From Adiantum capillus-veneris (lineage: Eukaryota > Streptophyta > Polypodiopsida > Polypodiales > Pteridaceae): a stretch of DNA of 64,000 bases. The notes beneath the pieces are model-generated. The model saw only the letters and a list, made by a program, of their open reading frames with translations. It was not told the origin of the DNA and made no database searches. Location of the stretch: assembly GCA_014529385.2 (NCBI GenBank), contig CM043963.1:102588912-102652911 (forward strand). The letters run 5' to 3'. Position numbers and translations under genes: made by a program. This document shows positions 32,222 through 46,031 of the stretch, piece after piece (position 1 is the first letter of the stretch; each line of letters begins with the position of its first letter).

Positions 32222-34399
32222 TACACACTTAGGTATGTACTCACATATATATGTACTTACATGCATGCGAAGATACATAGAGAAATTGGAAATCAAGAAT
32301 AGAGAAATGAGAGAGATAAAGTGTGACTGTTTCTATGTGTGCTCATGAGTGAGCTTGAGAAACTGTATAAGAGAGGTAAACCATTGGTAAGAGCGAGCAA
32401 GACTTGCCATAGGCTTGCGTAAGGATAGACTTAAAACTATTCTAGTTTTTAGGTCAAAATTTGAAGCATTTGTCGATAACTACACTAAGAATTGTTATAT
32501 TTTGTCCATGTTTTTCAATGCAACCTCAAAATATAGTCGAGATCTTGCAATTTTAGGTAGTTGAAATACACTACACTCCTGTTTTTGGCAAGCATTGGGA
32601 TATAAGGAAAAGAGGGATGATCAGCCACCGTCGCCTGTGCATTCTTCTCTCTTTGTCTATACTAATGTCGACCACTCTACTCACTCTTCTCTTTGCTGCA
32701 TTGTGAATGATGTGCACACCTCCTTTACACGATTCTATTGGGGGGGTGACTTCTTTGGATTTCTCAGCTTCTTAAGCACACAAGTCGATCATCCTCCTCA
32801 AGGAACCACATATGGAATTAGCTCCCAAGTACTTCTCAATTGACCAAGGAAAGGGTACAAAGGCATATTAAAAAGTGAACTGGAACTGTAGATACATATC
32901 CTCATGAAGCTATCCTTAAAAATCTTGCCTTGACTACACTTTATGCAAACACTCTTGGATAAAGGCTCAAGATGAAGAAGCTAAGTGTTGCAATTTTGTG
33001 GCACAAAAAGCATGCACTGAAATAGATATAGACTCAATAAAAGGATATAAATGGAGAGTGACATGCTTAGACATTGTGAGATAATGATACAAAGGACCTT
33101 CATCTTGGATCAAGGCTTGAATACCTTGAAGAGATTCCCACCATTCCCAAAAGTGTAGAACAAAATCCACATAAACTAGAAGAGCATTGCTAGGAGTATT
33201 TCCAAAAAAGATAAAAACAAGGTGGCACAATACAATAGAACCAAATACTTGAATAAAATCAAGAAATCCCAATTTGGGTCTTTTTTGGTGGGTTACTTGT
33301 TGGAATGCCAAATGACTTTCCACTTGGAATGTGTGTGGAAGTATTTGACGACATTGACATCAATTGCAGCTATTATTCTAAGTGCAATGGGATAAAGACC
33401 TTGAGAGCAAGTCTTGGCATAAACATCACTCTTGCATGAGTAGGTTAATTGCAAGTTTTAGAGGGAAAATCGTACATAAATGTAAAGTATTGAAAATTGT
33501 ACTTGTAATCCATAAGATTTGAGTTTGTTCTAAGCCCTTCTAAGTTCTCATCCAAATTTGCAATGAATAGTTTTTATTTTGAAGTAGACCTTTCTTGAGA
33601 GTTTTTCACAAGCTAAGTTTTGGTCTGTTTTTAGAGGTTCAAGCTCTTAGATGCATCTTGGATTGGCAGGCCTCATGATTTTATCACTTTTTTTTATGCA
33701 TGATGTGATGATGATGATTATGAATTAGTATTTCATCCCTTCAAAGAGGCTTTACGGTTCTTTTACTCTGATTACTTAAAAGTGTTTTTTTTTTCAATAT
33801 TGCTACCAAGATTGTCCATATGGCACATTGAAAGCAACCACTCTTGCTATTATATTAGTTGTTGCCAAAAGCAAGCGGCCTTGAAAAGCAACACCGATAT
33901 GTTGCCACCTTTGTTGAGCACATAGGCTTACTAACACCATCATTAAGCCCGCAAACAAATGGATATGGGTAGTCATCTTAGTCATGCTCTTCACCAGGTG
34001 CAAAGTACCTAGAGAAGCTATGCAGTAAGGTAGCATCAACATCAAAGGTAAACGCAAGAGTAGAGGTGCACATAGAAAGAGAAAGAGAAAAAGGAAAGCG
34101 ATTCATAGACAGTCATGTTGCCATCTTCCTCGATTGTAGCACCAAGGATGGCAAGGAAACTTCTCTAATGGGATGCATGAACTTATGAGAGTCATTTTGA
34201 ATAGTGCAAGGAGACAGAGGAAAGGATTTTGTGAGAAGTAAAAGGGAGAAGTTCTTGGGTCGCAACCACAAAACAGAGGACTACACACACACACACACAG
34301 GGCGATGATCGTCTACATCCTAAGGGACGATGATCCACTTGGCAAACGAGAGAGAGAAATGATGACCTACATCTTGAGTGCCATGGTTGCACCGAAGGA
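32217..34399. other. Unassigned spacer left of element B
   Basis: Several short open frames (for example minus 32967-33323 and minus 33803-34057) lack recognisable motifs and have no supporting splice structure, so they are not annotated. A short AC run lies at 34283-34300. Nothing else was recognised. Confidence 0.4.
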
Positions 34400-36194
34400 T
34401 GTTGGTACAGCCAAACTGTGTCGACCCATGGAGGTGCAAGAAGTCCATGCATGGGGGTTTGCATTCAAGTGGCCGGGACGTTGGGCAAGTATTTGATGGT
34501 GCTAGGGGGCAGGTACACCGGGATGGAACAATCGCTAGTGGAAACTGTCAGTGTTTCTTCCTATCACACAGGTGGCAGGAGCAAATGTTTATATCACAAG
34601 GTTGGGAACGAGACAAGGGGTACTGGATGCAGGTGCCATGAAGTTTATAATATGGGATTTTGATCGAGGTGTTTAATTTGCAGGATCTACTTGCCAAGGT
34701 ATGTATGTCAAATATGGATTTTAGCATACCAAAGGTGTTTTTTGAGCTCTATTGGTCGGGATACCTAGAAGTGTCAAAGGTTGGTGGGATGTCACTGTCA
34801 GCTAGTGAGGAGCTCAAATCAAATATTCTAATAGACGGTTGAGGTTTGATGGTTTCCGACACTAGTAGCGGCCGTGCTCTTCTTAGAGTGGTGGGCGAGC
34901 TTGATTGTGATCCGCTTGCATCGCCATGGGATTCTCCATACTAAACAGGATCCTTATGAAGCTTTTCTTGAGTCGACAATGGGAGCATGTGAAAGGGGGC
35001 CAAGCCCAAAGGTTTTTAAAGCTTTCAGTTGAAGAAAAAAATGTTGCATGGAGGGTGGTCGACTGCAGTTCATGGAAGGAAGGGCCACCACTTGCAAATG
35101 GAGCCGTTTTGGCATGCACAAAGAGAGCGCCATTTTTGCATGGGGGAGTCGGCGGGCAGTTGCATATGAAAGGGAGCGCAGCCAGTTTTCAAGGGGGGGC
35201 CAGTTTTTACAGGAGAGGCGACCAATAGCGAGGTTGCTATTGGCCAAAGAGAGGCGGCCTACTTGCAGAGCCAGGTTGAGAGTGGCATGAGGTGCCATTG
35301 GTTGTCGAATCCGTCAGTGAGGAGCTGGTCGGGTCCTGAGTGAAGGCTCGTGAGGAGCTACCCTTGGGGAGAGTGCAAAGAGTTGGGCCAGAGGTTGAAG
35401 GGTTGCGCCATCAGCAGGCCTCCAAGGGCTGGTGCTACCAAGGGAGAGTAGCGCAACCTGTTGCAGTCAAACAACTCGATCGTGAGTAGACCAGAAGGAG
35501 CCAAGCAAAAGAAGGAGAATAGGGTCGTCTGGGGCTGCTAGAGAATGAGGGGGGAGTGCTCCAAGAGTGGCCCCATGATGGTGAGCGTTTGTTGAAGAGA
35601 TGATCTCTCGATGGCGAGAGCAAAGAGCCGGGGCAGGTAAAGCAAGATATGCCAGTGGCTGGGGAAGAGATAGCATCACAAAGGAGCGTCTCTCAAGGGC
35701 CGAGTAGCAGGAGGATTGGTTGCAGTGCATGAAAACGAGAGAGTTCCATCATTATATATGTTCCCTTGAAGGATTCTACCATGTTTTTTTTTGTCAACTC
35801 TACTCTCAAATCTATATTAACGTTCTCTTCGACCTTCTTATTCAATGATGTGTCATAAATGTGAACGGTATATGTGTGAGCACCATGTGTAACAGGGTAT
35901 CCAGTAGCTTGTAGACAAGCTTGTCATATATGCCAATCTCGGGGTGTCTGAGGGTGTTTTTTCTCTTTGAGTGATGGTGCTCTCCAGGATCAGAGATTGA
36001 AGCTATGATTACATGCCTTGCGGTTGGGTCTATATAGTCAAGGTCGGGTTTGGGCTTGGATAGTGATTGTTTGCAGATAGGGAGTCTAGGTGTGTGTTTG
36101 CTAGGGGATAGGGGTGTTGTGAAATCACTAGGCTATAGAGACTCGAGAGGCATTTAGATTGTGTGTTGCTGGTTTTCCCATTTCCCCCTTTCCA
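34400..36194 (+). repeat. 5' LTR of element B
   Basis: 1795 bp, starting TGTTGGTACAGCCAAACTGT and ending CCCCCTTTCCA. It stays closely alignable with the 3' LTR along its whole length, with scattered substitutions and small indels. Confidence 0.85.
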
Positions 36195-36256
36195 TCTTGT
36201 GGTGCCCCCACTAAGGATCCACTGATTGCTTCCTGACCAAGTGTTCGTGAATCGAG

Positions 36257-38052
36257 ATGAAGCAGGAATTCGGTCCAGTGTTCAAAGGAGATGAAGATGC
36301 AGATGACTAGATTTTCGATTTTGAGCTATTTATGTTGACAATACTGCGGATGCCAGGTGATGATGCAAAGCTCCAGACTCTACCTTTGGTGTTGCGAGGT
36401 AATGAAAAAGCTTGGTTTGATGGCTTGCATACAAGCAGAATTGGATCGGATTTCGCAAGCAATTCTTACAAAGGTATTGAAAGGTGGTGTCGGCCTCGAA
36501 AGCAGATGCAAAGATCAAAGGCTTGCAGCAGGATGTAAGTGCAAATTTTGATGCCTTTGTTGATAAATTTGAAGCTTATTGGGGGGATTTTGTGGCTGCT
36601 ACCCAAGCAACCAATGCGGTATACTTTAAGCTGGAAAGGTTTCTATTTCGCTTGCATCCCTATGTTCGTGAGAGAGTCGATTATGAAGATCCAAGGACCT
36701 TTGATGAAGTTGTCAAAGTTGCCAGAGCAAAGAGTCGAAAGATGAAGAAGAAGATGGAGGCAGGATTGTTGCAGTCTATACTCGTGGCAACCAGTGGACC
36801 TAGGCCCAAACAGATTGATGAGCACCAAGAGGTAAAAGCTGCTTCTTTTATTGATATGCATTTGGTCAAAGCACGTGAAGCTGATGCCAGGCTAGAAGAG
36901 GTAGAACCAGTGCCAACCATGTCTCAAAAGATACAGAGAGGCATATTCAAAGTGCCACCCAATTTGCTTGCTCAAGAGGACGAGGTTATAAAAGGCCCTG
37001 AAGAAGAAGTGTTGGTCCCAGAACCAGCAACGAGAAGGTAGCAGTGGTCCAAGAATTGGCAAGTTCAGAAGAAGAGTCCGACAGTTCTCATAGCCCAACA
37101 ACAGTTTGGATATAGATGCTACATGGGAGACAGAATCCTGGTCTTCTAGGTATGAGTCTTATGATGTTTTTCATGTAGATGAAGTGGAGAAAGATGTATA
37201 CATGCTACCTATCAGTCCACTAAAGGTCAAAGAGAAGTATAGTGTTGTGCCTTGTGTGAATCTGCCAGTCGAGCAGTCCTATCAAATGTCTCGTGATGGT
37301 GAGTCCCTATTGGAGGAAGAGGTATGGTTTGATTGCACATCCGATTTGATTGAAGAGCAGTTTTTTGAGGATGACTTGCAAAAACTAGAAGCAAAAGGGG
37401 AGGTATGTCAAGTTGATTTATCTATGCAGGGGGTTGGGCAACCTTGTCTTGATGGGTGGGCACATGGAGGTGTACAATATAGTTTTAGAGTTTGTGTGTA
37501 GCCATGGAGAGCTAGCTCCGGCAGAATGACTCTATGGAAATAGATACAGGTGTAGCCAATAGGAGTGAGGCTCCATACAAAGAGGAAGGTGACACCCACC
37601 TTGCAGGTCATGAGGTATTTGAAGAATGGGATGAAGCTCTAGCAGGTCATACTCTTGGATGTGAAAAGTTGGTCTTGGAGCCAGAGGGTTTGGATACAGG
37701 TTTGCAAAGGGAGCAGATTTTCTTGCTTATACAGCAGGCTCAAGCAAATGGCAAGGCATTGAAGCTATGTGTTGTGTTGTTGATAGATATATTGTTGCAG
37801 GTTGCTTTGCAAGGCGTACTATGCAGGTTTCAGTGCTCATATGATAAAGATGATACTATGGAGGATTCTGTAGCAGATGACATGATAGCGGCTTATGGTA
37901 CCGGTGATTCAAGTGATCAAAAGTATGCTTATAGCGGACACGAGGACTTATGGATACAGGGTGACAAAGCTCCATGCTATGAAGAGTTGGAAGGGTGGCA
38001 TGTCTATTGGCCTACAAATGCAAAAATAGGCATGGATGTGCATGCTTTATAG
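36257..38052 (+). pseudogene. Gag-like protein of element B with acidic downstream frames
   Basis: ATG at 36257 opens MKQEFGPVFKGDEDADD, then TAG at 36308. The frame continues IFDFELFMLTILRMPGDDAK and LQTLPLVLRGNEKAWFDGL, a recognisable gypsy-type gag start. A frame change near 36430-36480 leads to a longer open segment to 37041: NFDAFVDKFEAYWGDFVAAT, then LHPYVRERVDYEDPRTFDEV. It ends in a basic and acidic tail. Further open pieces at 37106-37501 and 37534-38052 are acidic (EEVWFDCTSDLIEEQFFEDD). A zinc knuckle, protease and RT are absent. The acidic tail resembles that of element A in character only. Confidence 0.6.
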
Positions 38053-38301
38053 GTGGATGGCCACAGCCAATGTTTTACTTTTGATCTAGGTGGACTCTAC
38101 ACCATTCTTGGGGGAGCTTTGAGCTTTCCATTTGACCCTGGAGGGTGATGCAATAGCAGATGAATTTCTCTCTATCTCCACTATATCATTTTTCTTATGC
38201 AGTCTATGTAGCTAGTTTATATCATTCTCTCTATATAGACCTATTTTACCTAAACAATGCTATGGTTGAGCATGAATGCTCAACGAGGGGGTGGCCGGCA
38301 A

Positions 38302-40087
38302 TGATGGTACAACCAAACTGTGTCGACCCATGGAGGTGCAAGAAGTCCAGGCATGGCGGTTTGCAGGCAAGTGGCAGGGACATTGGGCAAGTATTTGATG
38401 TTGCTAGGGGACAGGTACACCGGGATGGAACACTTGCTAGTGGAACTGTCAGTGTTTCTTTCTATCACAGGTGGCAGGAGCAAATATTTATATCACAAGG
38501 TTGGGAACGAGACAAGGGGTACTGGATGTAGGTGCCATGAAGTTTATGATATGGGATTTTGATCGAGGTGTTTAATTTGCAGGAGACTCTACTTGCCACT
38601 GTATGTATGTCAAATATGGATTTTAGCAGACCAAAGGTGTTTTTTGAGCTATATTGGTCGGGATACCTAGAAGTGTCAAAGGTTGGTGGGATGTCACCGT
38701 CAGCTAGTGAGGAGCTCAAATCAAATATTCTAATAGACGGTTGAGGTTTGATGGTTGCCGACACTAGTAGCGGCCGTGCTCTTCTTAGAGTGGTGGGCGA
38801 GCTTGATTGTGACCTGCTTGCATCACCATGGGATTATCCATACTAAACAGGATCCTTATGAAGCTTTTCTTGAGTCGACAATGGGAGCATGTGAAAGGGG
38901 GCCAAGCCCAAAGGTTTTTAAAGATTTTAGTTGAAGAAAAAAACGTTGCATGGAGGGTGGTCGACTGCAGTTCATGGAAGGAAGAGCCGCCACTTGCAAA
39001 GGGAGCTGTTTTGGCATGCACGAAGAGGACTGCCATTTTTGCATGGGGGAGTCGAGCAGTTGCATATGAAAGGGAGCGCAGCCAGTTTGCAAGGCGGGGC
39101 CAGTTACAGGCGAGGCGACCAATAGCAAGGTCGCTATTGGCCAAAGAGAGGCGGCCTAATGCAGAGCCAGGTCGAGAGTGGCATGACGGGCCATTGGTTG
39201 TCGAACCCGTCTGTGAGGAACTGGTCGGGTCCTAAGTGAAGGCTCATGAGGATCTACCCTTGGGGAGAGTGCAAAGAGTCGGGCCAGAGGTTGAAGGGTT
39301 GCGCCATCAGCAGGCTGCCAAGGGCTGGTGTTACCAAGGGAGAGTAGCGCAACCTATTGCAGTCAAGCAGCTCGATCATGAGCAGACCAGAAGGAGCCAA
39401 GCAAAAGAAGGAGAATAGGGTCATCTGGGGCTGCTAGAGAATGAGGGGGGAGTGCTCCAAGAGTGGCCCCATGATGGTGAGTGTGTGTTGAAGAGAAGAC
39501 CTCTCGATGGCGAGAGCAAAGAGCCGGGGCAGGTAAAGCAAGATATACCAGTGGCTGGGGAAGAGCTAGCACCACAAAGGAGCGTCTCTCAAGGGCCGAG
39601 TAGCAGGAGGATTGGTTGCAGTGCATGAAAACGAGAGAGTTCCATCATTATATATGTTCCCTTGAAGGATTCTACCATGTTTTTTTTTGTCAACTCTACT
39701 CTCAAATCTATATTAACGTTTTGTTCGACCTTCTTGTCCAATGATGTGTCATAAATGTGAATGGTATATGTGTGAGCACCATGTGTAAGAGGGTATCCAG
39801 TAGCTTGTAGACAAGCTTGTCATATATTCCAATCTCGGGGTGTCTGAGGGTGTTTTTTCTCTTTGAGTGATGGTGCTCTCCAAGATCAGAGATTGAAGCT
39901 ATGATTACATGCCTTGCGGTTGGGTCTATACAGTCAGGGTCGGTCGGGTTCGGGCTTGGACAGTGATTGTTTGTAGATAGGGAGTCTAGGTGTGTGTTTG
40001 CTAGGGGATAGGGGTGCTGTGAAATCACTGGGCTATAGAGAGACATTCAGATTGTGTGCTGGTGGTTTTCCCATTTCCCCCTTTCCA
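38302..40087 (+). repeat. 3' LTR of element B
   Basis: 1786 bp, starting TGATGGTACAACCAAACTGT and ending CCCCCTTTCCA. Confidence 0.85.
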
Positions 40088-40979
40088 ACATTGGATTTTC
40101 CACCTTGTGATCCTCTCCAAATCAAGTGAAAGTGCTTCAATGCTGAAAAAATCATCTTCATGGAAGACAATTTCAACTAGTGACATTTCATCACTTCAAG
40201 TATATGATGCAAATCATCCTTCTAGCTACATGCATGACAATAAAATCCAGATAGAGAAAGTTGAATTTCAATGTTCTAATCCTCTTTGAAGACATAGTCC
40301 TTGAATCGATAAACAGAAATTGTTCGAGAAGCTTTTGTATGAAATGTCATTTCTTGGAGTACATTGATTTACTAGAAATGCCCAAAATGGAAAGGGAAGG
40401 AAGAAAACGCCCAGACCAACATAATTTTTGTGCTACATGTCCATGAAAAAGAAAAAATCGTTCTTGATGAGCTTGTCTAGGACATGATTACTTCCAATGG
40501 ATTGACTAAATGTACCATACTTGATGATGGTTCACAAGTGCACCTTTACTGCATGAATGTCTATGCATCGAACTTAACACGCCCTTGTGGAGTAATCAAG
40601 GCACAATAGTTCTCTTCCATAATGCACTTACAGTAGTCTTAGTTTCTTTCAAAGACTCTCCAAAGAAACATCAATGTTTGATTCTATACTCGGCCTTCCA
40701 ATATGTCACCTCAATATAAAAATAAAAATAAAGAATCTTTGTAGATTCCCCTCTCTTCTGTTGTTTGATGCTTGCACATTAAGAAATCATAGCCACTGCA
40801 TGGCAGCTACATTTTTGTGAGTCAAACTTTGCATGGCAAATTGTAGTTCCGTAAAGTTGAAGAATTCACAATTCTCATTGAAGATCCACAACCATCACTA
40901 GCTTGTAGAGCTGAGGGTTATTAGGGGTGTCGTATCCTGCTTTGTAGGTGTTTTCGTGTGAGCCTTGAGGTGTTATAGT
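40088..40979. other. Unassigned spacer
   Basis: Short open frames (for example plus 40261-40446) show no family signature. No repeat was recognised. Confidence 0.4.
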
Positions 40980-41288
<309 letters not shown>

Positions 41289-41510
41289 ACTACTACAAAC
41301 TTTGATTAGTTAAACGATGGGTTTTCCCCCATAAAAAACTTTCCGTGTTCAGCTTGTGGTTTCCTTGCACAGAGAACACTCTTGTACTCACTCACCTCAT
41401 TCGAGCTTTAAACAGTCGAGAACAATGCACCATTTTTCTATTCCCTTATCCAATATTTCTTCAGAAAGGGGTTTTTTTACACCTATCCCCCCCCCAAGGT
41501 GGCCATTTTG

Positions 41511-41610
41511 TGGCTTTCTACATGGTTACCTCTTAGGTGTTATTCTTGTCCCTGTGGGTGTGGCTTTCTACATGGTTACCTCTTAGGTGTTATTCTTGTC
41601 CACGTGGGTG
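41511..41610. repeat. 50-bp tandem duplication
   Basis: TGGCTTTCTACATGGTTACC and its continuation occur twice head to tail (41511-41560 and 41561-41610), differing at two positions near the end. Confidence 0.95.
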
Positions 41611-44379
41611 TATACCCTTGTAATTAAGGGTGCATGGTAAAAATAACTTGTAAATAGGTAAGGAAAATGTAGCGGTTTAAACCCCCTTTATTATTCTCAT
41701 CCTACCAAGTACCTCTTCACACCCCTACTCTCCCTCTCCCCCTCTATTGAACCACCTGCACTCAGATATCTCTACCCACCTCCTAAAAAAAACCTAAAAC
41801 TTGCATACTCCTAGCCTCCACTGAGGCGCCCACATTTGCTTCCCATTTGGAATAGTGTACTGGTGGATCGTGCAGATTGTGGTGAGTGTTACTGCTTGGA
41901 TCTCATCATGATGACTCAACCTCACCAAAACTTATGTATAAAGAGGTGAGGGTGTTTTTTGCCCCTCATGTAGCCTTGATTGTGTTTAGTGTATGTATGT
42001 GAAGGAGAGGAGTGTGTCCGTTTCCGCTTACTGAGTTGACAAGGAGCGAAGCAACCCTCACAGCTCTGTGATTACCTTTCTTGTTTTTGTTGATAATATG
42101 TACTTTGGCACATTGATGACATACTGCACTCCGTGGATTTTTATCTGCCTATGAGATATTGTACACTGTTTTGTTTATGCACTGAATTTAGACGCTTATG
42201 TTTTACTTTGCAAAATTAATAGAATGGTTTTCTTAGTTGGGGACACACAGACCAATGGTTTATTTTATCACTGTTGGGTGTATTTCATCACTATTCCCAT
42301 GGTTGGTGCATAATTTCTAAACCCGATATTGTAGTTATCTTATATTGTATATAGACTCCTGGCACTTAGTCGAATACCATGCACTTCACATTTGAGCTTA
42401 ATAAAGCTTCTGAGGCCAAAATTAGGCTCGTGTGTCTGCATATTGACTGATCACCATTTAAGGCCACAAACAATGGTTTGCTTTTTTGGTGACACATTGG
42501 GGTAAGATGCACCTACTACGAGGGATTCCTTCACTAACTAGTATTGGTTGGATAGATGTACTGGTTTATAAAAAAATGGGGGCTTAAGTATGATTTACCC
42601 CTTGTGTTTTTAGGATAAACAATGGAATTTCACGTAGGTTTCTTTGAGTTAGGGGTTATTGGCAACATTATATGTGAAGATACCCAGCCTGATTGGCTCT
42701 AGTTACATTTGGTATCTGTTTCAGTGGCACATTATACAGTAGATAGAGTGTTGTACTACATATTATGGTTTGGGTTTTTCAAAAAAGGTTTTGAAAGCAC
42801 TTGGGGATTGTTCTTTAAACACTTGCAGGCTAGTTTTATGGCTGAACAGACTGAAAATAGTAGATTTTTTTCACTAATATGCATAGCATCAAAACATTTG
42901 TTGGTTTTCTGATGAGGTTACTTTACTATTTTTGGTTTTTTCAAAGAAGAGAAGGATTGTACCTCCTTCACAATTTGGTCATATTGATTTTGGCTTGATA
43001 TACTTAGATGTGTTGATGCCTAAGCCAAATAAGAGATAATTTTTTTTTGTATAACACAGTATTTTGTGGAGTCTTGTCTGATACAGAGGAGAGCTACTAA
43101 GTTATTCTTGTTTTTTTTCTGTAAGAGAGAGGAATGGAGGCAGTAAGAGTGATACCGCGTGCACTTTCTTGGACTAGATGAGTTCTTGGACTAATTTTAT
43201 TGCATTATGAAAGTTCATTACAACATTTGTTTGCAATATATAGTATTGTAGGGCTGATGAAAAGGTACAAAAGAATTTGGGACTGAAATTGGGAATAAGA
43301 CACTTGGATCAAAAGGGGTGGTGGCCCTCTGATCAAAATGATATGTATGTAAATATCTATTTAAGGTCTTAAAAAACCGGGCTATATAATAACCATATCT
43401 ATAATTACGTACTACCAAAATTTGCTTGTATCTAAAAGGAGTGATGACCTTTTTTACTACAAGCATTAAAATGAACTTAAAAAGAACAAAAACACTCCTT
43501 TTACTTGACAAAACAGGAATTCATGATTACTTTGGATGATGATTTTAGGTTGTAAGTTGGCATGGATAACAAGTGATATAGTCCATTGACACCTGTAAAA
43601 CACATTCAAGGCTAACATAGTTGTTGTCTTGTTTAAATGGATCCAGGTGAGGACTCTATCCTTTCTTGGAATTTTCTTTGGCTTAGTTGTTGTTTGTCCT
43701 TGATGTACCAGACTCTTGCCACTTTATGGAACAAAAAACACAGATCAACCTTTGTACTTAAAACACTAGGATGAGACCTCATTCTTATAGCTATGTACAA
43801 AAATAATTCTAAGACTGAGTTGTTTTTGTGCTACCGCTGGTCACTTGTCTAAAGCCACCTGTCTTTTGAACTTTTATGTTCATTTGTGTTTATTTATTAA
43901 AATAAAACAGCTACACATACGTCCTACACACAAGGCTATCCTAATTCTCTAGGAGAACCATGACTCTAGCTTTAGAGACTTGTTTGGATTGTAGGGCTAA
44001 GTTGGACCCACTTTCTATATAGGGTTGTATGTTAATCCACTGTTACTAACCTTGATTTCTATATAATCTTTCAGGATCACATTCATTATAAAATGACTGC
44101 TCGCATAAAAGTCATCGAGGACCGGAGAAACATGCAAGAATTTTAGAAGCAACTAGACTTCACTTAAAGGATCACCCCCCAAAAAAAGCCCTTGCCCTTA
44201 GAACTAGGCCTTTTCTTGCCCAAAAGGCCAAACGCATTGTAATTTCTTACCCTAAGTAGTCTCCTTTTAACTCGTCAAAATGTTGGTTACAGGCCCTTGC
44301 TCTTTCCCGAGGCCTGAAGTTAACTTCTAAACCTCTTTTTGTGGAAACTTCCCTTGTCCTGAGATGTATTAGCAGCCTG
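41611..44379. other. Unassigned spacer
   Basis: AT-rich sequence with no credible gene; open frames at plus 42709-42912 and minus 43218-43511 look random. From about 44100 rightward, coding-like text of the old reading frame described at 44380 may already begin. Confidence 0.4.
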
Positions 44380-44746
44380 GAAGCATCACACTTATTTATG
44401 AATCGGCCTTGGCTTTGGATAAAAAGTCTTCTATTTTACACATGCTTTCTTTCAATGACTAGGTCAAAATCTTGGCCACTTTAGACAACGATAGTAAGGA
44501 TGGTGTAGCTATGACCTCCCAATACATTGCCCAATTGCCTATACTTCTTTACAATACAACCAAGAGGTAACTCACTTCTCTTCATCGGGGGCAGAGTTAT
44601 CTAACTTCCTTAAGAAGTTATGCAGCCATAATCCAACTTTTATTAGTGCCCCTACTACCCCTGCTATCCCACAAACTGGTGGTATCTTCTGCAGACAGAG
44701 ATAGTACTACTTTGGAATCCATCAAGGAATTTCAAAACAACCTTTG
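44380..44746 (+). pseudogene. Unrecognised old coding remnant, part 1
   Basis: Coding-like stretches in changing frames: SITLIYESALALDKKSSILH, then VKILATLDNDSKDGVAMTSQ and YIAQLPILLYNTTK, then SSSGAELSNFLKKLCSHNPT and FISAPTTPAIPQTGGIF. The last 30 codons reach the Copia-1 insertion point in frame as ESIKEFQNNL. Removing Copia-1 and one copy of its CTTTG duplication continues this frame without a break into the segment at 50262. The text is coherent over several hundred bases, but no family was recognised. Confidence 0.5.
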
Positions 44747-44965
44747 TGTTGGGATTAAAGCCCAAGTGGCCTCTTATGCGGATATGGCCGGCCGCCCGCC
44801 TAACTCACTTACCTCTAACTCTTTGTATATACTAACATATTCTTTGTGAATACTAAGGAATTGGGAGATAACCCTTCTAACAGATCTCTGCGTACTGTAC
44901 TGTGTAAGCTCACTGTGTGTGTGTGTGTGAGAGAGAGTTGACCCACGCTCCGCTCCGCGACTTCA
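44747..44965 (+). repeat. 5' LTR of Copia-1
   Basis: TGTTGGGATTAAAGCCCAAG ... GCGACTTCA, with seven GT units against nine in the 3' LTR. Confidence 0.96.
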
Positions 44966-44967
44966 AT

Positions 44968-44980
44968 TGGTATCAGAGCC
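44968..44980 (+). other. Primer-binding site of Copia-1
   Basis: TGGTATCAGAGCC, complementary to the 3' end of initiator tRNA-Met, two bases after the LTR. Confidence 0.93.
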
Positions 44981-46031
44981 TTGGTTCAGTGCGGATTTGC
45001 GCAATCGCGCGCGCGCGCACTTTTCCGGCAGATTCTGGATCCGGAGTTCGAAAATTCACACTCGGCGTTCCGGGAGCGTTTCCAGCAGGCGACCTGGAGT
45101 TTTACCCCCCTTTCGAAGCCGTTTATGCCCTCAGAATTTCGTTCTGAGCACTACAGCAGAAGATAAATTTCAGCCGCAAAGAAATCCGTCTTGTGTAGAT
45201 TGACAAGCAGGAGGTGGTCGACATCAATATCGACATCGACATACATCACTTATTTGTCTTCAGAGCATCATCTATAGACCAGGTACACATATATATCATC
45301 AGATATATATATTGCAGTCTGCATTGCTACTTCTTGTGCTTGCCAGGTTCCAGGGGAGGTGTGGCCATACGACGGCTTGACACCATTGGCATGTATTGCA
45401 GATTGATGTACTGTGATTGTGGGTCTGCTAGTTGTGAGTCACGCTAGCAGACAGACCGCCGCAGCGGTCATAGGACAGTGATTGGTCTATTATAGGATGT
45501 ATGCTAGTTCTGAGCAGTTTGCTGAGCCATCTGAGAGGGTCGTGTGTGAGGTTTTTTGAAGCCAAGCACTGGGGGCTGGGGTACCCAGTGTGAGGTGGAT
45601 TAGGTTGCTGGAGTTCCCCTCTACACGCATCTTCTTCGGCGACTTTTATCCCTTAGGATGTATGACTTTGTGTAGACACTGGATTGCATCTTATGCGTCA
45701 GGCCGTTGAGGCATTGTTCAGGGCTCAGTCTTGAGACAGATACAGGTTCTGTCATCGCCCAGAGAGGAGACAGTGTATGCTTACAGGACAGCATATTACA
45801 GGGATTTTTTAGATTTGTCATTGGTCAGCTATTTATGATTGTTTCTTGAGCTATCTTTTGGTTCCCAGAGCTCAGTTTACAGGGGAGACTCTGTCAAAAA
45901 TTTTCAAAATACTGACAGTTCCTGAGGAGAGGTGTTCAGCTTGTTGATTACAGCTTGTTTACTGTGTACAGAGGCCAGTTTACAGGGGAAACTCTGCCGA
46001 ATTTTTCTCAGGAGTAAACAGTTTGGCAGAT

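Larger units (their letters stand above)
34400..40087 (+). mobile_element. LTR element B: gag-only, non-autonomous, Ty3/gypsy-like
   Basis: Long direct LTRs lie at 34400-36194 and 38302-40087. A candidate primer-binding site TGGTGCCCCCACTAAGG starts at 36200, five bases after the 5' LTR. A purine tract (GAGGGGGTGGCCGGCAA) ends at 38301. The 2.1-kb interior encodes a broken gag-like protein and downstream acidic frames but no pol. The outer flanks (AAGGA and ACATT) do not match, so no target duplication supports the ends. Its layout (long LTRs, gag-only interior, similar primer site) parallels element A, although the LTR sequences differ. Confidence 0.8.

Noticed and set aside
32967-33323. 118-residue minus-strand frame as a membrane protein
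   Set aside because: Hydrophobic composition follows from AT-rich sequence; no motif, splice context or start-site support.
33803-34057. 84-residue minus-strand frame
   Set aside because: No recognisable family; alternative frames look equally plausible.
34395-40092. Target duplication for element B
   Set aside because: AAGGA and ACATT do not match.
44968-44980. TGGTATCAGAGCC as part of a tRNA gene
   Set aside because: It is a retrotransposon primer-binding site; no cloverleaf can be formed around it.
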